From Eledone cirrhosa (Eukaryota > Mollusca > Cephalopoda > Octopoda > Eledonidae), in NCBI GenBank assembly GCA_964016885.1, contig OZ024743.1:190475640-190539639 (forward strand): a DNA stretch of 64,000 nt. The letters are read 5' to 3'. Below, piece by piece: positions 1-11,279 of this stretch. How positions within the stretch are numbered: the first letter of the stretch is position 1; every line of letters begins with the position of its first letter. A program made the position numbers and the translations under genes. The notes under the pieces are model-generated. The model saw only the letters and a program-made list of their open reading frames with translations. It ran no database searches and had not been told where the DNA came from.

Positions 1-2676
1 CAGCTGATAGCTGGATCCGTCCTACACGTGACAGCAGGTGTTCGACATAAACCCACAAGTCAGCAATGCTCGGACACTGGACGAGTGCGTGCAGGACGGT
101 TTCGTCGCCCTGCGCGCATCTCGGTCATGCCCGATGACGGCACCTCCATGCCTGTAGAGTTTATTCCGAACTGGCAAAGCTCCTCGGTAGCACTGCCAGA
201 CCAGGGATTTCTGGAAGTTGTCCATAGGCCCCGGCCCATAAGTTCTTCCGAAGAGATTGGCTAGTTGATTTTCGTCGACGCCTAGAGTTTCTCCAAGTAC
301 GTCGTCGCTCTTCCCCTCCACTAATCCTCTATAGAACGCCAATGTGGAGTTTCCACCGATCACATTGCCCGATTGGTCGAGGGCTGTGAGCGCCTGAAGA
401 CATTCCAGTCTGCAAGCGCTACCTCTCGGTCTTTGCTTGACCCAGGATTGCAGCTCCGTCAAGGAGACGAGCTGGGGAAAGACGTGTCTAGCAAACGGCG
501 ACCACACTTGATTACTGTCGAGAAAGAGCTGGAGATGTAGCCTGAGCGCGTGTCTGCGCATCATCAGCCACGGCATGCCCAGCACTCCACGTAGCAGGTG
601 TTGACAGCAGATGGACCGCCTGACCATCGGAGCGCGTCCCTTCCACAAGAAGCGAAAGAGCAAACGCTCCAGCGCAGTCAGGCGGGGCTTAGGACAAGGT
701 ACGACGGTCAGGCGGTAGTGGATGACGGACTCGATGTACGCATTCGCCCATTTCTGGGTGAGAGAAGCCATCCTACTCGTCACCTAGTCCCAGTTTTTGT
801 CCGTCTGGAGGTCCGGACCGAACCAGACCCCTAGCAATTTAACCGGTCCGTCCAAGCCAGCCGCCCTCAGGACTGCCGCTAGGTAACGATGGTCAACCCT
901 ATCGAAAGCTTTCGACTGATCAAAATTGATCAAGGACCCACCCGTGCCAGGTTCCCTAGCTACCCTCTCTACGATGTATCGCATGAGGTGGAGGTTGTCG
1001 GGGATGGATCTGACGGGAATGGCGCATGTCTGCGCCTCTCCCACCAGACCACCAGCGACAAGCGCCAACCTCTTTGCTAGCACCTTGGCCAAAATCTTGA
1101 ACTCTGTGTTTAGCAGAATTATGAGCCTGAAATTATCTATGTTATCCCCCTTGTTCGGATCCTTTCTCAGCAGCACCACAGCTCCTCGTCTCACAGAGCT
1201 GGAATTCTCCCGTTCTGTTGCCAGTTGCAGTAGACGTCCGCCAAGAGGCCTCCAAACAAGTCTGGCATCTGTACGTAAAGTTCATAGGGCAGACCATCCA
1301 AACCAGGCGATTTACCCCTTGTGCTGCCAGTCATTGCCTCCCGTACTTCAGCGGCTGTTATCGGCTTTTCGCAACACTCCGCCTCAGTGGCCGATTGCCG
1401 CGGCAGTCCGTCGAGGTAGACACTAAAGTCCATCCCTCGAATCGGCCCGCCGCTGCCCCCGAACAGCTGTGCGAACTGTCGCTGAAAAGCTTCACACGTT
1501 TGTCCGGGATCGGGTAGCATACGCCCGTCGGGGTCCACCAAAGATCGGATCGTGGCTTTGTTGCCACGACGCGCCTCCGCCACTCGGGCCCATTGAACGG
1601 CTTTTGTCCCCTCGTGTGTGAGAGCACGCACCCTAGCTCTGACAACGCAGCCTTCGTGCTTTGCATTGAAGAATTGGTCAAGGGCCAATTTCGCCGCAAG
1701 TACGTCGGTCGCGATGCCTTTGCTAAGCGCCTCGTCTAATTTTCTAACTAATTCTCTCTCTGCTCTATTTTTCTCTATTGTTAGAGCCTTACTAAACCTA
1801 ATGGACTCTATTCTAATTGCTCTTTTCAGAGCAAACCACCACTTGTTGTTGACGATGGCCCCCGTCAACGCTCGCTTAACTAGTTCGCTAATCCGGTCTC
1901 TGTAGGCATTGCGCGCTGGTAAGGACGCGTTTAGCTTCCAGTAGCCGGGTCCTCGTCTATGAAGCCTATCTAAGTCAAGCACATAGATCAAGAATTTGTG
2001 GTCCGTGTAGCTGACTATCTTGAATTGTGGACAGCCTATGCTAGACCTATATATTTCCCTACATAATACTCTATCTAGATATGACCTGGATGACCCTATG
2101 CGAGTTGTCCAAGTCCACATTGGCACATTCGGGAAATCTAATCGGTACCTGTCAGACAGTTCAAAACGCCTCAGCAGGTTGGTGAGGTCTTGCACCCTCC
2201 TCCCCTATCCGCTGATCCCACACAGTCCCAGCATTGATCTAAGATCCCGTTCCAGTCGCCCACTAACACTAAAGAGCGGGACGTTCCAAGAGAGGTCTCC
2301 AGACGCCGGAAGAAATATGGCCGCCCTGCTCCTTTTGGGGCATAGACGGCCACTAGCCTGAACGCTTGCCCGTCTCCGCTGGTCACGTCCAGCACCACCA
2401 ACTTACCTTCTGGGTTCAGGAAGATGGCCCGTATGGTGAGATCCAAACCTCTCCGAAAAAGCACAGCAATCCTCCTCCCGATCTCGGACGGCTGGTAGAT
2501 GCGTACACATCGTAGCCGCCGAAGATCGGTGCGAAGGCCCGTGCTTCGGAGATTCTGGTCTCGCTGATGGCCACTACATCTATGTTTAGTGACCTGAGGT
2601 CGTTGAGCAGGTGGCCCTGCTTCCATGACGACCCCAAGCCACGCGCATTTATGCTGCCTATTCTGAGTGAGTTCAT
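1..2676 (-). pseudogene. Tx1/L1-type LINE ORF2 (endonuclease + RT), broken and cut by window edge
   Basis: Read on the minus strand, 2676-2171 encodes an APE-type endonuclease: start MNSLRIGSINARGLG, then AISETRI, then VLVGDWN near the end. A frameshift lies around 2430-2600. The frame 2195-1191 carries the SYLDRVL/SYTDHKF endonuclease end, a basic linker and the RT start (GKSPGLDGLPYELY). The frame 1194-784 has RT motifs 0-2 and palm motif A (FDQSKAFDRVDH). Motif A is followed within ~15 residues by LLGVWFGPDL, which normally lies well after the active site, so motif B and the YADD box are deleted. A TAG at 784-786 is in frame with 783-22, which holds the thumb/C-terminal part (FRFLWKG, LGMPWLMMRR). 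Near 85-110 a frameshift moves the CCHC-like end (ETVLHALVQCPSIADLW) to another frame, which runs off the left edge. Dead element; family placement is from these motifs. Confidence 0.88.
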
Positions 2677-2710
2677 GTTGAAATGGATTGGAAAAGATGG
2701 GAAAGACGAC

Positions 2711-4317
2711 TTACCTTACTTCTCGTAGAGGAAGGATGGTTTGTCCATCCCTTTTCACTTGATCGTCTGGTGAAGGGTCCGTTGAAACGTCCCTTCGGCT
2801 GGTCGTCGGCTCTTCTGTGACTATATCCGAATATACTCTCCGGTTGAGTGTCCCTCCTAGGTCTCTGAAACCACCAACTGCGTTGGGGAATTTCGTTTTA
2901 TTGTTTGTGTATTGTTTCTGTGCTATTCTTACCAGTCTTATGTTCGTTGGTGTTTTGATTGGTGCTGGTATTATGTAGTCGTGCTGTGAAATGTCTTTGT
3001 GTTCAATTATGTAAGTCATTACTTTCTTGTTGTGTGTATTTATTGCTGTGCATTTGTTTTTCTAGGGGTGGGGTGTGGTTATGCTATTTTCTTGTCGTTG
3101 TTGCTGGGTATGTGTGTTTTGTTGTGTTTGCGATGTTGGTGCTTGTGGTGGTGGTGTTGAAGGTGTTGCTGTTGTTTGCGGTGGGGTTGCCGCCGGTGGT
3201 GCTGGTGGTGATGGTGTTGCTGCTGTAAGTCTCTTTGCAGTTGCCTTTACCCTTTTTTCATTTTTTTCTGTACTTGCAGTACAGTTGATTGTCCTCGATA
3301 CCGACAAGGACAGACGCGGCCAACCAAGAAGGGGCCATCCGGAGGGCGTGGGTCAGTTTGACCCTCACAATTTTTGCCCGCAGTAGGAGGACACCAACAC
3401 CATTTCCTCGCTCTTTAGGGTCACTAAGGATTGAGCCTTTGCCTCCTAGGGTGTGGAAAAAGCATGTCCACGGTGGCATATTTCTTGCCTCGGGTGATAT
3501 GCGTTTTCCGCTGCCACACAGATCCTAAGGCTTTTTGTATTTGAGCCTCTGTGGCTCTTTCAACCCTACGTGATTTTGTGCTTACTGTACGGTACGTGAC
3601 CGTACAGTGATGTTGGGTGTCGAAAAATGTTTCGGCTGCCTTGCAGATTGCTCGGTGTCCGGTTTTCGTCACCATCTTCTTTGTTTCTTGTAATTCCTCA
3701 TTTGTTATACGGATGGTTTCCAGGTTCTTTGTGATATCTGCAAATGAGATTGGTTTTTCTTTCTTGTTGTTGTCGTTGTTGTCGTTAGAGATGCTGTTAC
3801 TCTTGTTGTTGCTGCTGGTACTACGACCACCGCCGCCGCTGTTGCTGTGGTTGTTGTTGTTGTTGCTGCTGCTGCTGTTGTTGCTGTTGCTGCTGCTGTT
3901 GTTGTTTATGCTGCTGCTGATCTTGTTGCGGCTGCTACTAGTGTTTTCCTTCTCATTGTTGCTGCTGCTGCTATTATTACGGCTGCTACTGCTATTCTTC
4001 ATGACGTTAGACGAATGAAATGGCTTTCCGTATTTACCGCACACATTTTTTGTCGTTGACATCGTCGTCGAGAAATGTTCCACGGTATGCACGTGCTCTT
4101 GGTGAAAGCTATCAGAAACTATATTTTTCTCTTTCTTTAATGGCGTCGCTTGCGAAAGAGACGACACCACATTTAGAGAAGCGAGGGAGAGAGACAATCT
4201 TCTCTCTGATGTAGTGACGATTGGGGAAGAAGAAGACGGAATGAGCGGGAGTGACTTGTGAAAATTCTTTTTTGTAGCCATATTTTTGGGGGGGTTTAAA
4301 ATGAATATTGGGCACAA
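2711..4317 (-). pseudogene. Probable ORF1 (gag-like) of the same Tx1-type LINE, frameshifted
   Basis: Immediately upstream of ORF2 on the minus strand, 4317-3424 is open for 297 codons. Its first ~100 residues are Ser-rich. Roughly residues 105-190 are Ser/Asn runs encoded by AGC/AAC/AAT triplets, then comes a structured part (ISFADITKNLETIRITNEEL, then residues around KSRRVERATEAQIQKALGSV). The frame moves at about 3424-3479 to 3479-3258, which continues in ORF1 style (AKIVRVKLTHALRMAPSWLA). A Pro/Thr/Gln-rich stretch follows (3307-3062) and then 3019-2711, which ends ~35 bp before ORF2. At least two frameshifts are present. Assignment as ORF1 rests mainly on position and layout; no zinc knuckle was recognised with certainty. 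The poly-Ser/Asn part probably reflects triplet expansion. Confidence 0.6.
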
Positions 4318-4497
4318 AATCCCAATAAGCGGTTATTTAACCCCAAAGGGCCAACTAACAGGCAGAAAGACTCCTTTCACGAGGAGGAGGGTGTTTTTGT
4401 CTACAATTTGGTTAAAGTTTTAAACAATTTACAATTGTTATAGCGGTTAGAAATTACTATACCTTACAGAGCCGAGCCTCCGACAACCATGGCATTC

Positions 4498-4530
<33 letters not shown>
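4498..4530. repeat. (AAT)n microsatellite at the 5' break of the RLE LINE
   Basis: About eleven AAT triplets sit directly before the first recognisable RT codons of the next element. In frame they encode an Asn run, which is an artefact. The fusion to a triplet tract marks the truncation point. Confidence 0.9.
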
Positions 4531-4532
<2 letters not shown>

Positions 4533-6135
4533 AGAAACCTTGGGAGGCGTGAAGATCAAGAGAGGTATCTTCCATGGATATAGTCTGTCCCCTCTGTTCT
4601 TTGTCCTTGCCCTGATACCCCTGACCATTATACTGCGAAAAGTGAGAGCAGGATACAAGTTGGGAAAAGGAGAGCTTACCATCAATCACCTCCTCTTCAT
4701 GGACGATCTTAAGCTCTTCGGGAAGAGTGAGAAGGAGTTGGATGTGCTTGTTGACACTGTCCGTATTTTCAGCAATGATATATGTATGCAATTTGGTAAT
4801 ATTAAGTGTGGAGTCCTTGTGATGAAGAAGGGTAAATTGAGCAGAAGCAACGGAATCCAGGTACCAACAGGTGAGATTATAAAAGAAATTGACACTGAAG
4901 AAGAATACAAATATTTAGGTGTTCTGGAGGCTGATGACATCAAGAACAAAAAAATGAAGGAATTGATAAGATCTGAATACATTCGGAGAGTAAGGGGCGT
5001 ATTAAAATCACATCTGAACAGTAGGAATGCCATAAGTGCAGTAAATTACCGAGCTGTGTCTATTATTAGGTACAGTGCAGGAATTCTGAGAGGGAATGTT
5101 ACTGAACAAAAATAAATGGATAGGAAGACTAGGAAGCTATTGACTATCTACAACATGTTCCACAAGAGGAGTGATGTCGATAGACTCTACTTAAGGAGAT
5201 CTGAATGTGGAAGAGGTCTTATCAGCATAGAGGACTGTGTTCAGATGGAGAAAAAGAACCTACACAAATACCTGATTGATAGTAGGTAGCCAATGCTCAG
5301 AATTGTAGTGAAGGAGAGGATAACAGACCAGGGGATGTCCAAAGAGGAGATAACAACAAGGAGAAAGAGCAACCTTCATGAAAAATCCCTTCATAGTACC
5401 TTCTTTGAGAAAACTGAATTTAGAGATCGACAGACATGGAACTGGTTGAAAAGAGGAGACCTTAAAAAGGCTACAGTAGGAATGCTAATGGCTGCGCAAG
5501 AGCAGACCCTCAAAACGAAGTGGGTGAAACACCATATTTACAAGGAGGAGGCTAGCCCACTGTGTAGGATATGTGGAAAGAGAGATGAGACTGTGGCTCA
5601 CATTGTATCCGAGTGTAAACACCTAGCCCAGACTCACTATAAAGGCTGGAGACATGATGTGATGGGCAGGGTGATCCAATGGCACCTATGCAAAGTAAAC
5701 AATTTACCACATTCTGAGAAGTGGTATGAGCATAAGCCAGAGTCGGTGATAGAAAACGATCAGGTGAAGGTGCTGTGGGATTTTAGGATACAGACGGACT
5801 GCAAACTGGAACACAATAGACCTAACCTCGTGGTTTTGTACAAGGAAAAAAGATCGTGCCTGATTGTGGATGTAGCCTGCCCATTCGACACAAGAGTGCA
5901 AGAGAAGGAGAGGGAGAAAATTAACCGATACAAGGACTTAAAGTGGGAGGTAAAAAGGATTTGGAACTGCCATGAAGTCAAAGTGGTCCCGATTGTCATA
6001 GGCGCACTAGGTACTATCTCAAAGAGTTTCCAAGGATGGTTAAAGAAAATTGGTCCCGCCCCGCTTTTTGGAACACTTCAAAAGGCATGCTTGCTGGGAA
6101 CAGCAAGAACCCTCCGATACGTCCTGAATATCTGA
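4531..6135 (+). pseudogene. 5'-truncated LINE with RT, CCHC finger and restriction-like endonuclease (R2/R4-like)
   Basis: The frame from 4489 starts inside RT motif B (RGIFHGYSLSPLFFVLALIP), so fingers and motif A are missing. Motif C is intact as FMDD (4696-4707). Two in-frame stops interrupt it, TAA at 5113-5115 and TAG at 5287-5289, and homologous-looking sequence continues across both. Frame 5293-6135 holds a CX2CX8HX4C finger (CRICGKRDETVAHIVSEC) and a restriction-like endonuclease region ending VDVACPFD, then GALGTISKSF and LQKACLLGTARTLRYVLNI. The expected endonuclease R-P-D signature reads RPNLVV, i.e. Asp to Asn. RT, CCHC and RLE in that order are the layout of R2/R4/NeSL-type LINEs, which usually insert at specific sites. 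This copy cannot be active. Confidence 0.85.
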
Positions 6136-6240
6136 CGCTGCAGGTAGTGGCTTGATATTCATTTCAACAAACTTTCCAGTTAACTAACATCAATGACTGA
6201 GACTGAAAGAACAACAATAATAATAATCATAATAACAATA
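6136..6240 (+). mobile_element. 3' untranslated tail of the RLE LINE
   Basis: Sequence after the TGA at 6133-6135 has no ORF and becomes AAC/AAT-rich (AACAATAATAATAATCATAA), a plausible retroposon tail. The exact end is uncertain. Confidence 0.45.
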
Positions 6241-6441
6241 CAAGAGATAGTACTAATTAGGAACTGCCCATATACTAAGGAATATTCTGTCAAGATAAGT
6301 ACATCACAAGTCTAAACACCTAAAGATGCATGTGTGTGTATGTATGTTCTTTTTTGAACATGGCGGACCTTGTTGTCTCTTGCGGTCACTGGTTGTGACT
6401 TGGTGATAACTCGTATGAACATAAGCAAGATAAATGCAACT

Positions 6442-6482
<41 letters not shown>
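6442..6482. repeat. (TAA)n microsatellite, tail of the adjacent minus-strand LINE
   Basis: About thirteen AAT units. Read on the minus strand they directly follow an AATAAA-like signal (CCAATAAAAAAACATT), so this is probably the 3' tail of the LINE fragment at 6490-6950. Confidence 0.85.
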
Positions 6483-6489
6483 TATAATG

Positions 6490-6950
6490 TTTTTTTATTG
6501 GTCACAAGGGCTAACATGAAGAAGAACATTACAGACAGTACAGAACGAAATATGTAAAAATAAATTAAAAAATTCAAACAACAAATACTCCCCAGTGTGT
6601 GTGTGGGGGGGGGGGGACCTCCGAGGGTCACTCATGGCGAAAACCACACAAAAGACCACGGCCATCCTGACCACCGGGGCAAGGGCCCTCTCTAGTCCTC
6701 TCCTCCTCAGTCTACTCAAAGCGGGCCTGTTCATTCGGACCAGGCTCACCACTTTCACCCACCTTTCAACAAACTTACTAGTAGACAGCACTTGCCTCTC
6801 CACCTTGATTCTTCTCTTCAAGTGTAATTTGAAAAAGTTAATCAGAGATTCGCAGGAGAAGAAAGTGTCCGCTTTAATCATTTCAACCACAATTTCTTTC
6901 GCCATGACCACCAGGCAGATGAAAACTGCCTGCCCTTCCTCCTGAGAAGA
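6490..6950 (-). pseudogene. 3' end of a second Tx1-like LINE (ORF2 C-terminus and 3' UTR)
   Basis: Minus-strand frame 7133-6495 contains about 110 non-repetitive residues after a Ser/Thr repeat head: QAVFICLVVMAKEIVVEMIK, SLINFFKLHLKRRIKVERQV, SKFVERWVKVVSL. The FF-hydrophobic-basic pattern followed by a Pro/His tail resembles the extreme C-terminus of Tx1-type ORF2, the part lost beyond the window edge in the 1-4317 element. The following ~100 bp ends with CCAATAAAAAAA and a TAA tract, as expected for a LINE 3' end. The 5' break lies at the trinucleotide arrays. The family call is inference. Confidence 0.5.
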
Positions 6951-7028
6951 AGAAGAAGAAGAAGAAGAAGAAGAGGAAGAGGTAGCATCAGCAGCAGCAA
7001 CAACAGCAGCAGTATTAGTAGTAGTAGC

Positions 7029-7065
<37 letters not shown>

Positions 7066-7090
7066 ACAGCAGCAGCAGCAGTAGAAGAAG
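6948..7090. repeat. Compound trinucleotide arrays (GAA)n, (AGC)n, (AGT)n
   Basis: Plus-strand order is about ten GAA units, then an imperfect AGC/AAC run, then (TAG)n/(AGT)n, then AGC again. They are fused to the 5' side of a minus-strand LINE fragment. Poly-Leu or poly-Ser/Thr translations are artefacts. Confidence 0.9.
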
Positions 7091-7139
7091 ACTCATAATT
7101 ATAAATTCTAGTCTCATAGCAGCACCAACTCAATCAACA

Positions 7140-7941
7140 CAAAGCGATGTAAAATAACGAAATAAATTTTCGTCTCTAATTTAATAAAGAATTTCCATTA
7201 AAGATGTTTGTGTTATGATGGGACAAGAAACTATTTGAATCAGGCTCCACCAATGTCTTAACAACTGGAGAAAGCTAATTAAACACAAGTAGAAATAAAT
7301 AAATGTTTGCTTCATTGGTTCATGTGATGTCTTGCCTCGTTTTGAATGTTTAATATTAGAAACAGAATGTGAAATATTTTTTAGTCAAATTCATATATAT
7401 TTATTAGAGCAAAGTTAATTTAGAGTACTTTGGACTTATTTTTGTTGTTATTGTTTTACTGATTCTAATGAAAAAATATGCTGCCAGTATTTAGTTGATT
7501 TCCGAAATAAAATCCCACTGAGATTGAATTAGTTTGTTTTTCATCTTTCTGGGACAAGGGTGCATTAAATAAGTATTAATCAAATTCCGTGATTAAAATA
7601 AATAACTATACCCCTAGCCTGAAAACTGGTCACTTTGTGTCATGGAAGAAGTGGAATGGAGGAGAAAGATGAAGGTGAGTCAAAGATAAAGGTTGTTGCT
7701 ATTGTCATTTAGGCCCAGAACAAGGCTAACTGAGACTTATAATCATAGACATTTAAACAATGGCAATCCCATAATTTTTATATATCTAGGGATATGCTGA
7801 CCAATGTGTCCTTCCTTTTAATAATAGCAGTCTCATAATTGAGGGAATTTAAATGTTATTTCTAGTAGGTTCAGCAACCATGTTTGACCCAACAAGAAAA
7901 TAAGTTATAAGGCATAGAGAGTGGTATAACCTGAATATAAA
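7140..7941. other. Non-coding AT-rich sequence, nothing recognised
   Basis: No ORF, repeat family or structural RNA could be supported here on either strand. Confidence 0.6.
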
Positions 7942-8114
7942 TAATTGTTTCTACTTTAGGCACAAGGCCAGCAATTACCCTGTGTATTACTGGTACTTTA
8001 TTTTATCGACCCCGTAAGGATGAAAGGCAAAGTCAACCTCGGCGGGATTTGAACTCAGATCGTAAAGGGACGTAACTATGCTGGAAAGCATGGCGTCCGA
8101 CCCTCTACCGATAA
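7942..8114 (-). mobile_element. tRNA-headed octopus SINE (minus), nearly full length
   Basis: Reverse-complemented, it reads: A-box side GTAGAGGGTCGGACGCCATG, B-box GAGTTCAAATCCCGCC, the conserved body CATCCTTACGGGGTCGATAA, then the tail GGCCTTGTGCCTAAAGTAGA. The first bases of the tRNA-like head (seen at 50899 as TGGATTGGCAGTATCGG) are lost. Pol III A/B boxes identify a tRNA-derived SINE. Octopus SINEs of this kind (OR1/OR2) have been described; the subfamily is not assigned. Confidence 0.9.
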
Positions 8115-9824
8115 TGTAACTTGCTCATGTCAGTCTACATAGTAATGGGAGGAATAATTTGTCTTCTGCGGGGAACAAGAAGTACGAGAGAAATCGCTTA
8201 CTTTCAAAACATAGTTTGCCATAGATTATTTTTCTTCTTGTGTCTCTATTAGGAACAAAGGAAACAAAATTCTTCGAATGTGATTCTATTTTGTTGATAT
8301 TACCAATATATTATTATATTATTGGTCCAGTTTCAAGCAAAATGAGAAACAAATAATTCCTCACAAATTACGTCAGTCGTGATCTAACTGTTAACAATGC
8401 CTTTCTTCCTCTGTAAAGTCATACCTTGATAAAGGCATGAAGCCAGGATACATAATTCATTTAAATGTAATCAATTATATGACCTTAAATCTTTTTGTTT
8501 ATAACCTATTATTTATTATTCTGTGACTTTTAACATTTTCTATTTTAAGTATCCTCTGCATCCCTATTGCTTTATCTGAAATCATTTTTGATATATGATG
8601 TATTTTCTTCAATCTGTCATTTTCTCAGCATTTTAAAGATTTCATTATTTTTATCTGATATTTTTACTTTCTTTCTGTGTGTTAAGACGTTGAAAAGACT
8701 GACATTAACCATCATTAACCTTCATTTCACAAGAGATCAGGATTTGACATGAACATATCAACGCTGCTTTTACTAATATTTTTTGTCTTTCATATAATAA
8801 TTGTAAGCTAAAAATAGGGTTCTCTGAGAGCTGTTTCAAAAACTATCTTCATGTGTCAAATCAATTTTCTCTACGAACATCAATATGATTATCAAAGCTA
8901 TGTATAGATAATTATCCATTCTATCTGCTGACTTTGTCTAAACTTAAACTTTAATTCACTTGCTGTCATATCTCTACAAGTGTCTCCATTGCTGCTTGAT
9001 AGTGATGGTAATTTATGAAAATAGCTCTAAGATTCAACTGTCTATTAATTTTTTCAATCACACTGGCTATAATACCTTACCTAATGTAATCAGTTACTCA
9101 TATAGAAATTCATAATTTTAGATTGTATTTGGGGAATGAAAACACACTAGCTCTGAATATCTTAAAATTGTTATCTCTTTTTGATGCAAAAATATGATAT
9201 ACTTGTGCAGAGATTTAAATAACTACCGAATGATAAAACATAGGCACAGCATGTCATCAAAGAAGAACAGAGAAGGGTAAACTGAACAGATATCAGTTCA
9301 TTTTCTTTTAGGTATGTTGGTTTGTGTCCATGGCCAATACAACTGCTTAAAATAATTAATTTTTAGATGGTAAATTAGTGTGAGATAAAGTAATTTTAAT
9401 GTTTATGTAGAAGGGGCAATAAAAAATGGATGTTTGTTTCAGTATTAACAAGCAGTATTGAGTTTAATTTGTCATGTGGGATTAGTTTAGTGAGGAACAG
9501 GGTAACTCAATCTTGATACGACGAATGAAAACAAAATGTTTTAAGGTCTCATACGGCCTTATATTTCGAGTTATCATCATTCACTTCCTTTCATTAGGCT
9601 GACGATCATTACACATATATGGGCATTCAAACATGCACATTAGCAGTGAGGTTTTATGAGGCAAGCATTACAATGAATGGTTTTAGCAAAATAATTATTA
9701 ATCCAATTATTTTACTATTCAGTTCTCAAATAACAAATAATTTAACATTTGCTTCCAAATTGTAGTTCCGAATTACTACAGAAAAGAAGAGCTGATACCA
9801 GGCTAGTCGCAAATGTTGCAACTC

Positions 9825-9828
<4 letters not shown>
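8115..9828. other. Non-coding AT-rich sequence, nothing recognised
   Basis: Short ORFs only; no motif, transposon end or coding remnant was supported. Confidence 0.55.

Positions 9829-9861
<33 letters not shown>
9829..9861. repeat. (TA)n microsatellite bordering a palindromic element
   Basis: Uninterrupted TA repeat. A second (TA)n tract at 10058-10096 closes the other side of the palindromic insertion, suggesting insertion into TA repeats or TA growth at its ends. Confidence 0.95.
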
Positions 9862-9863
<2 letters not shown>

Positions 9864-10053
9864 CGAAGGAATTGTGGTAAGGAACCAGATGGACCATAAC
9901 GTACCAGAGTACTCAATACTTAGGGTAGTAGAGTGGGTAATAGGAAAAAAGTATGACCCCGACGGCAGAGCTCAAGCCGTTTCGACGGCTATTTCTGAAT
10001 CCAGAAATAGCCGTCGAAACGGCTTGAGCTCTGCCGTCGGGGTCATACATTTT

Positions 10054-10056
<3 letters not shown>
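9862..10056. mobile_element. Palindromic fold-back of the PLE terminal repeat
   Basis: Left part (9862-10000) matches, inverted, the outer right end of the PLE at 13808-13960: GGAACCAGATGGACCATAAC, then TAGTAGAGTGGGTAATAGG, then the core GACCCCGACGGCAGAGCTC. From about 9955 the core runs into its own reverse complement, with CTATTTCTG - AATC - CAGAAATAG at the centre (near 9999-10002). The arms are about 45-50 bp and essentially perfect. TA tracts flank it on both sides. The centre is the inner break of the terminal repeat. Confidence 0.85.
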
Positions 10057-10057
<1 letters not shown>

Positions 10058-10100
<43 letters not shown>

Positions 10101-10383
10101 CACAAGAGAGTGTGGGTTTATATCAATGTACAGGGAAAGCCACCAGTGTATGGAATCTATAAATTAAGAAAGGTGGGTAGATGAATAGTAATTATAAGTA
10201 TATATCACACACGTACAAACTCAAAGAGATTTGTTTCACCAAAAGATTAGTGTATGGAATGAAACATCCAGGTTCATCGGCGTGCGTGTTAAGTGAATAC
10301 ATTCCACACAACTCTAAGAGAACTTAAGATAACGGCGTTGCAAAACGTACATTGATAAACACACACGCTCTCTCGTGTAATAT

Positions 10384-10414
<31 letters not shown>
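10058..10414. repeat. TA tract and diverged repeat related to 25057-25320
   Basis: After (TA)n (10058-10096), 10097-10345 shares ordered blocks with 25057-25320: CCACCAGTGTATGG, GGGTAGAT, CACACACGTACAAA and GGTTCATCGGCG. A further (TA)n lies at 10387-10414. No ORF. The repeat family is unidentified and may be part of PLE-associated terminal sequence. Confidence 0.55.
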
Positions 10415-10419
<5 letters not shown>

Positions 10420-10985
10420 TGTAATAAACAACATAAGATAATTATTTCATTTACCAGTGGTTTCTTGAAAGCAAACAAATGTGCTTTCAGTCGTCAGAAT
10501 GAAAAAATCCTGGTGTTTTTATTGAATGTGGATTTGAAAAATTTAAGAAATATGAAAGTGAGGCTGAGGGAAGAAGAAAAAAAGATTATAAATATATAAG
10601 TATATAAACACACACACACACATATACATATGTATATATATAAAACATACAAACACATACACATGAATAAACAAACACGCACACACACACACACATATAT
10701 ATATATATACACACACACATACATACATATATATAGACACACACACATAATTATAAAAATAAACAAACATATACACACTCGACCATACGCATATACTAAA
10801 ATAAGCAGTTACATCAACTGGCCAAGATAAATCAGTAAAAATAAAGTCAAATATAAAAATAAAAAATAATAAATTAGCAAGTTGAGAGCGATACGAAGGA
10901 AGAAAAAAACAAAAATAAAAATAAATAAATAAACAAACACACGTGGTAAGCAAATGCACAAAATAATATAAATAAATAAATATAT
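10415..10985 (-). repeat. Interspersed repeat, inverted partner of 20898-21920
   Basis: From AGTTATGTAATAAACAACAT onward this sequence is the reverse complement of 21920 back to 20898. Shared blocks include TGAAAAAATCCTGGTG, AAGTGAGGCTGAGG, ACATCAACTGGCCAAGATAA and CACACGTGGTAAGCAAATGC. Microsatellites (CA/TA) occur at the same internal positions in both copies but differ in length. Long open frames here are translated repeats. Its position beside PLE terminal sequence suggests a PLE-derived part. Confidence 0.8.
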
Positions 10986-10992
10986 ATATATA

Positions 10993-11279
10993 GAGAAAAA
11001 GTATCACCCCGACGGCAGAGCTCAAGCCGTGTCGACGGTTATTTCTGGACTAAATTAGAATTTTTAGCCGAACTGTTCAAGGGGGTACTTCCTTATATGG
11101 GAAGATTGTAGTTGTCAAGAAGATTGGTTAAAATTTGTTGTAAACACAAATAAGTCCATCATGGCATTTGGTGGGAGGTAGGTGTGGCTGAACTTGCCTG
11201 TAGAACAATAGGGGAGTGAGTGGAGCGGTCAAGCGTTGAAAGAGATATGTATACAGCAGATTCTAAGGATAAGGTATGA
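10993..11279 (+). repeat. Left ~290-bp inverted terminal repeat of a PLE
   Basis: It starts GAGAAAAAGTATCACCCC and ends TTCTAAGGATAAGGTATGA. It is the reverse complement of 13576-13878, including CAAGGGGGTACTTCC, CATCATGGCATTTGGTGG and GTAGGTGTGGCTGAAC. The outer core contains a small hairpin, AGCCGT-GTCG-ACGGTT here and AGCCGT-TTCG-ACGGCT in the 9862 copy. PLEs often have direct or inverted terminal repeats ('pseudo-LTRs'). Confidence 0.88.

Noticed and set aside
3617..4059. Poly-Leu/Val/Ala plus-strand frames resembling membrane proteins
   Set aside because: Antisense translation of the Ser/Asn triplet arrays in the minus-strand LINE ORF1.
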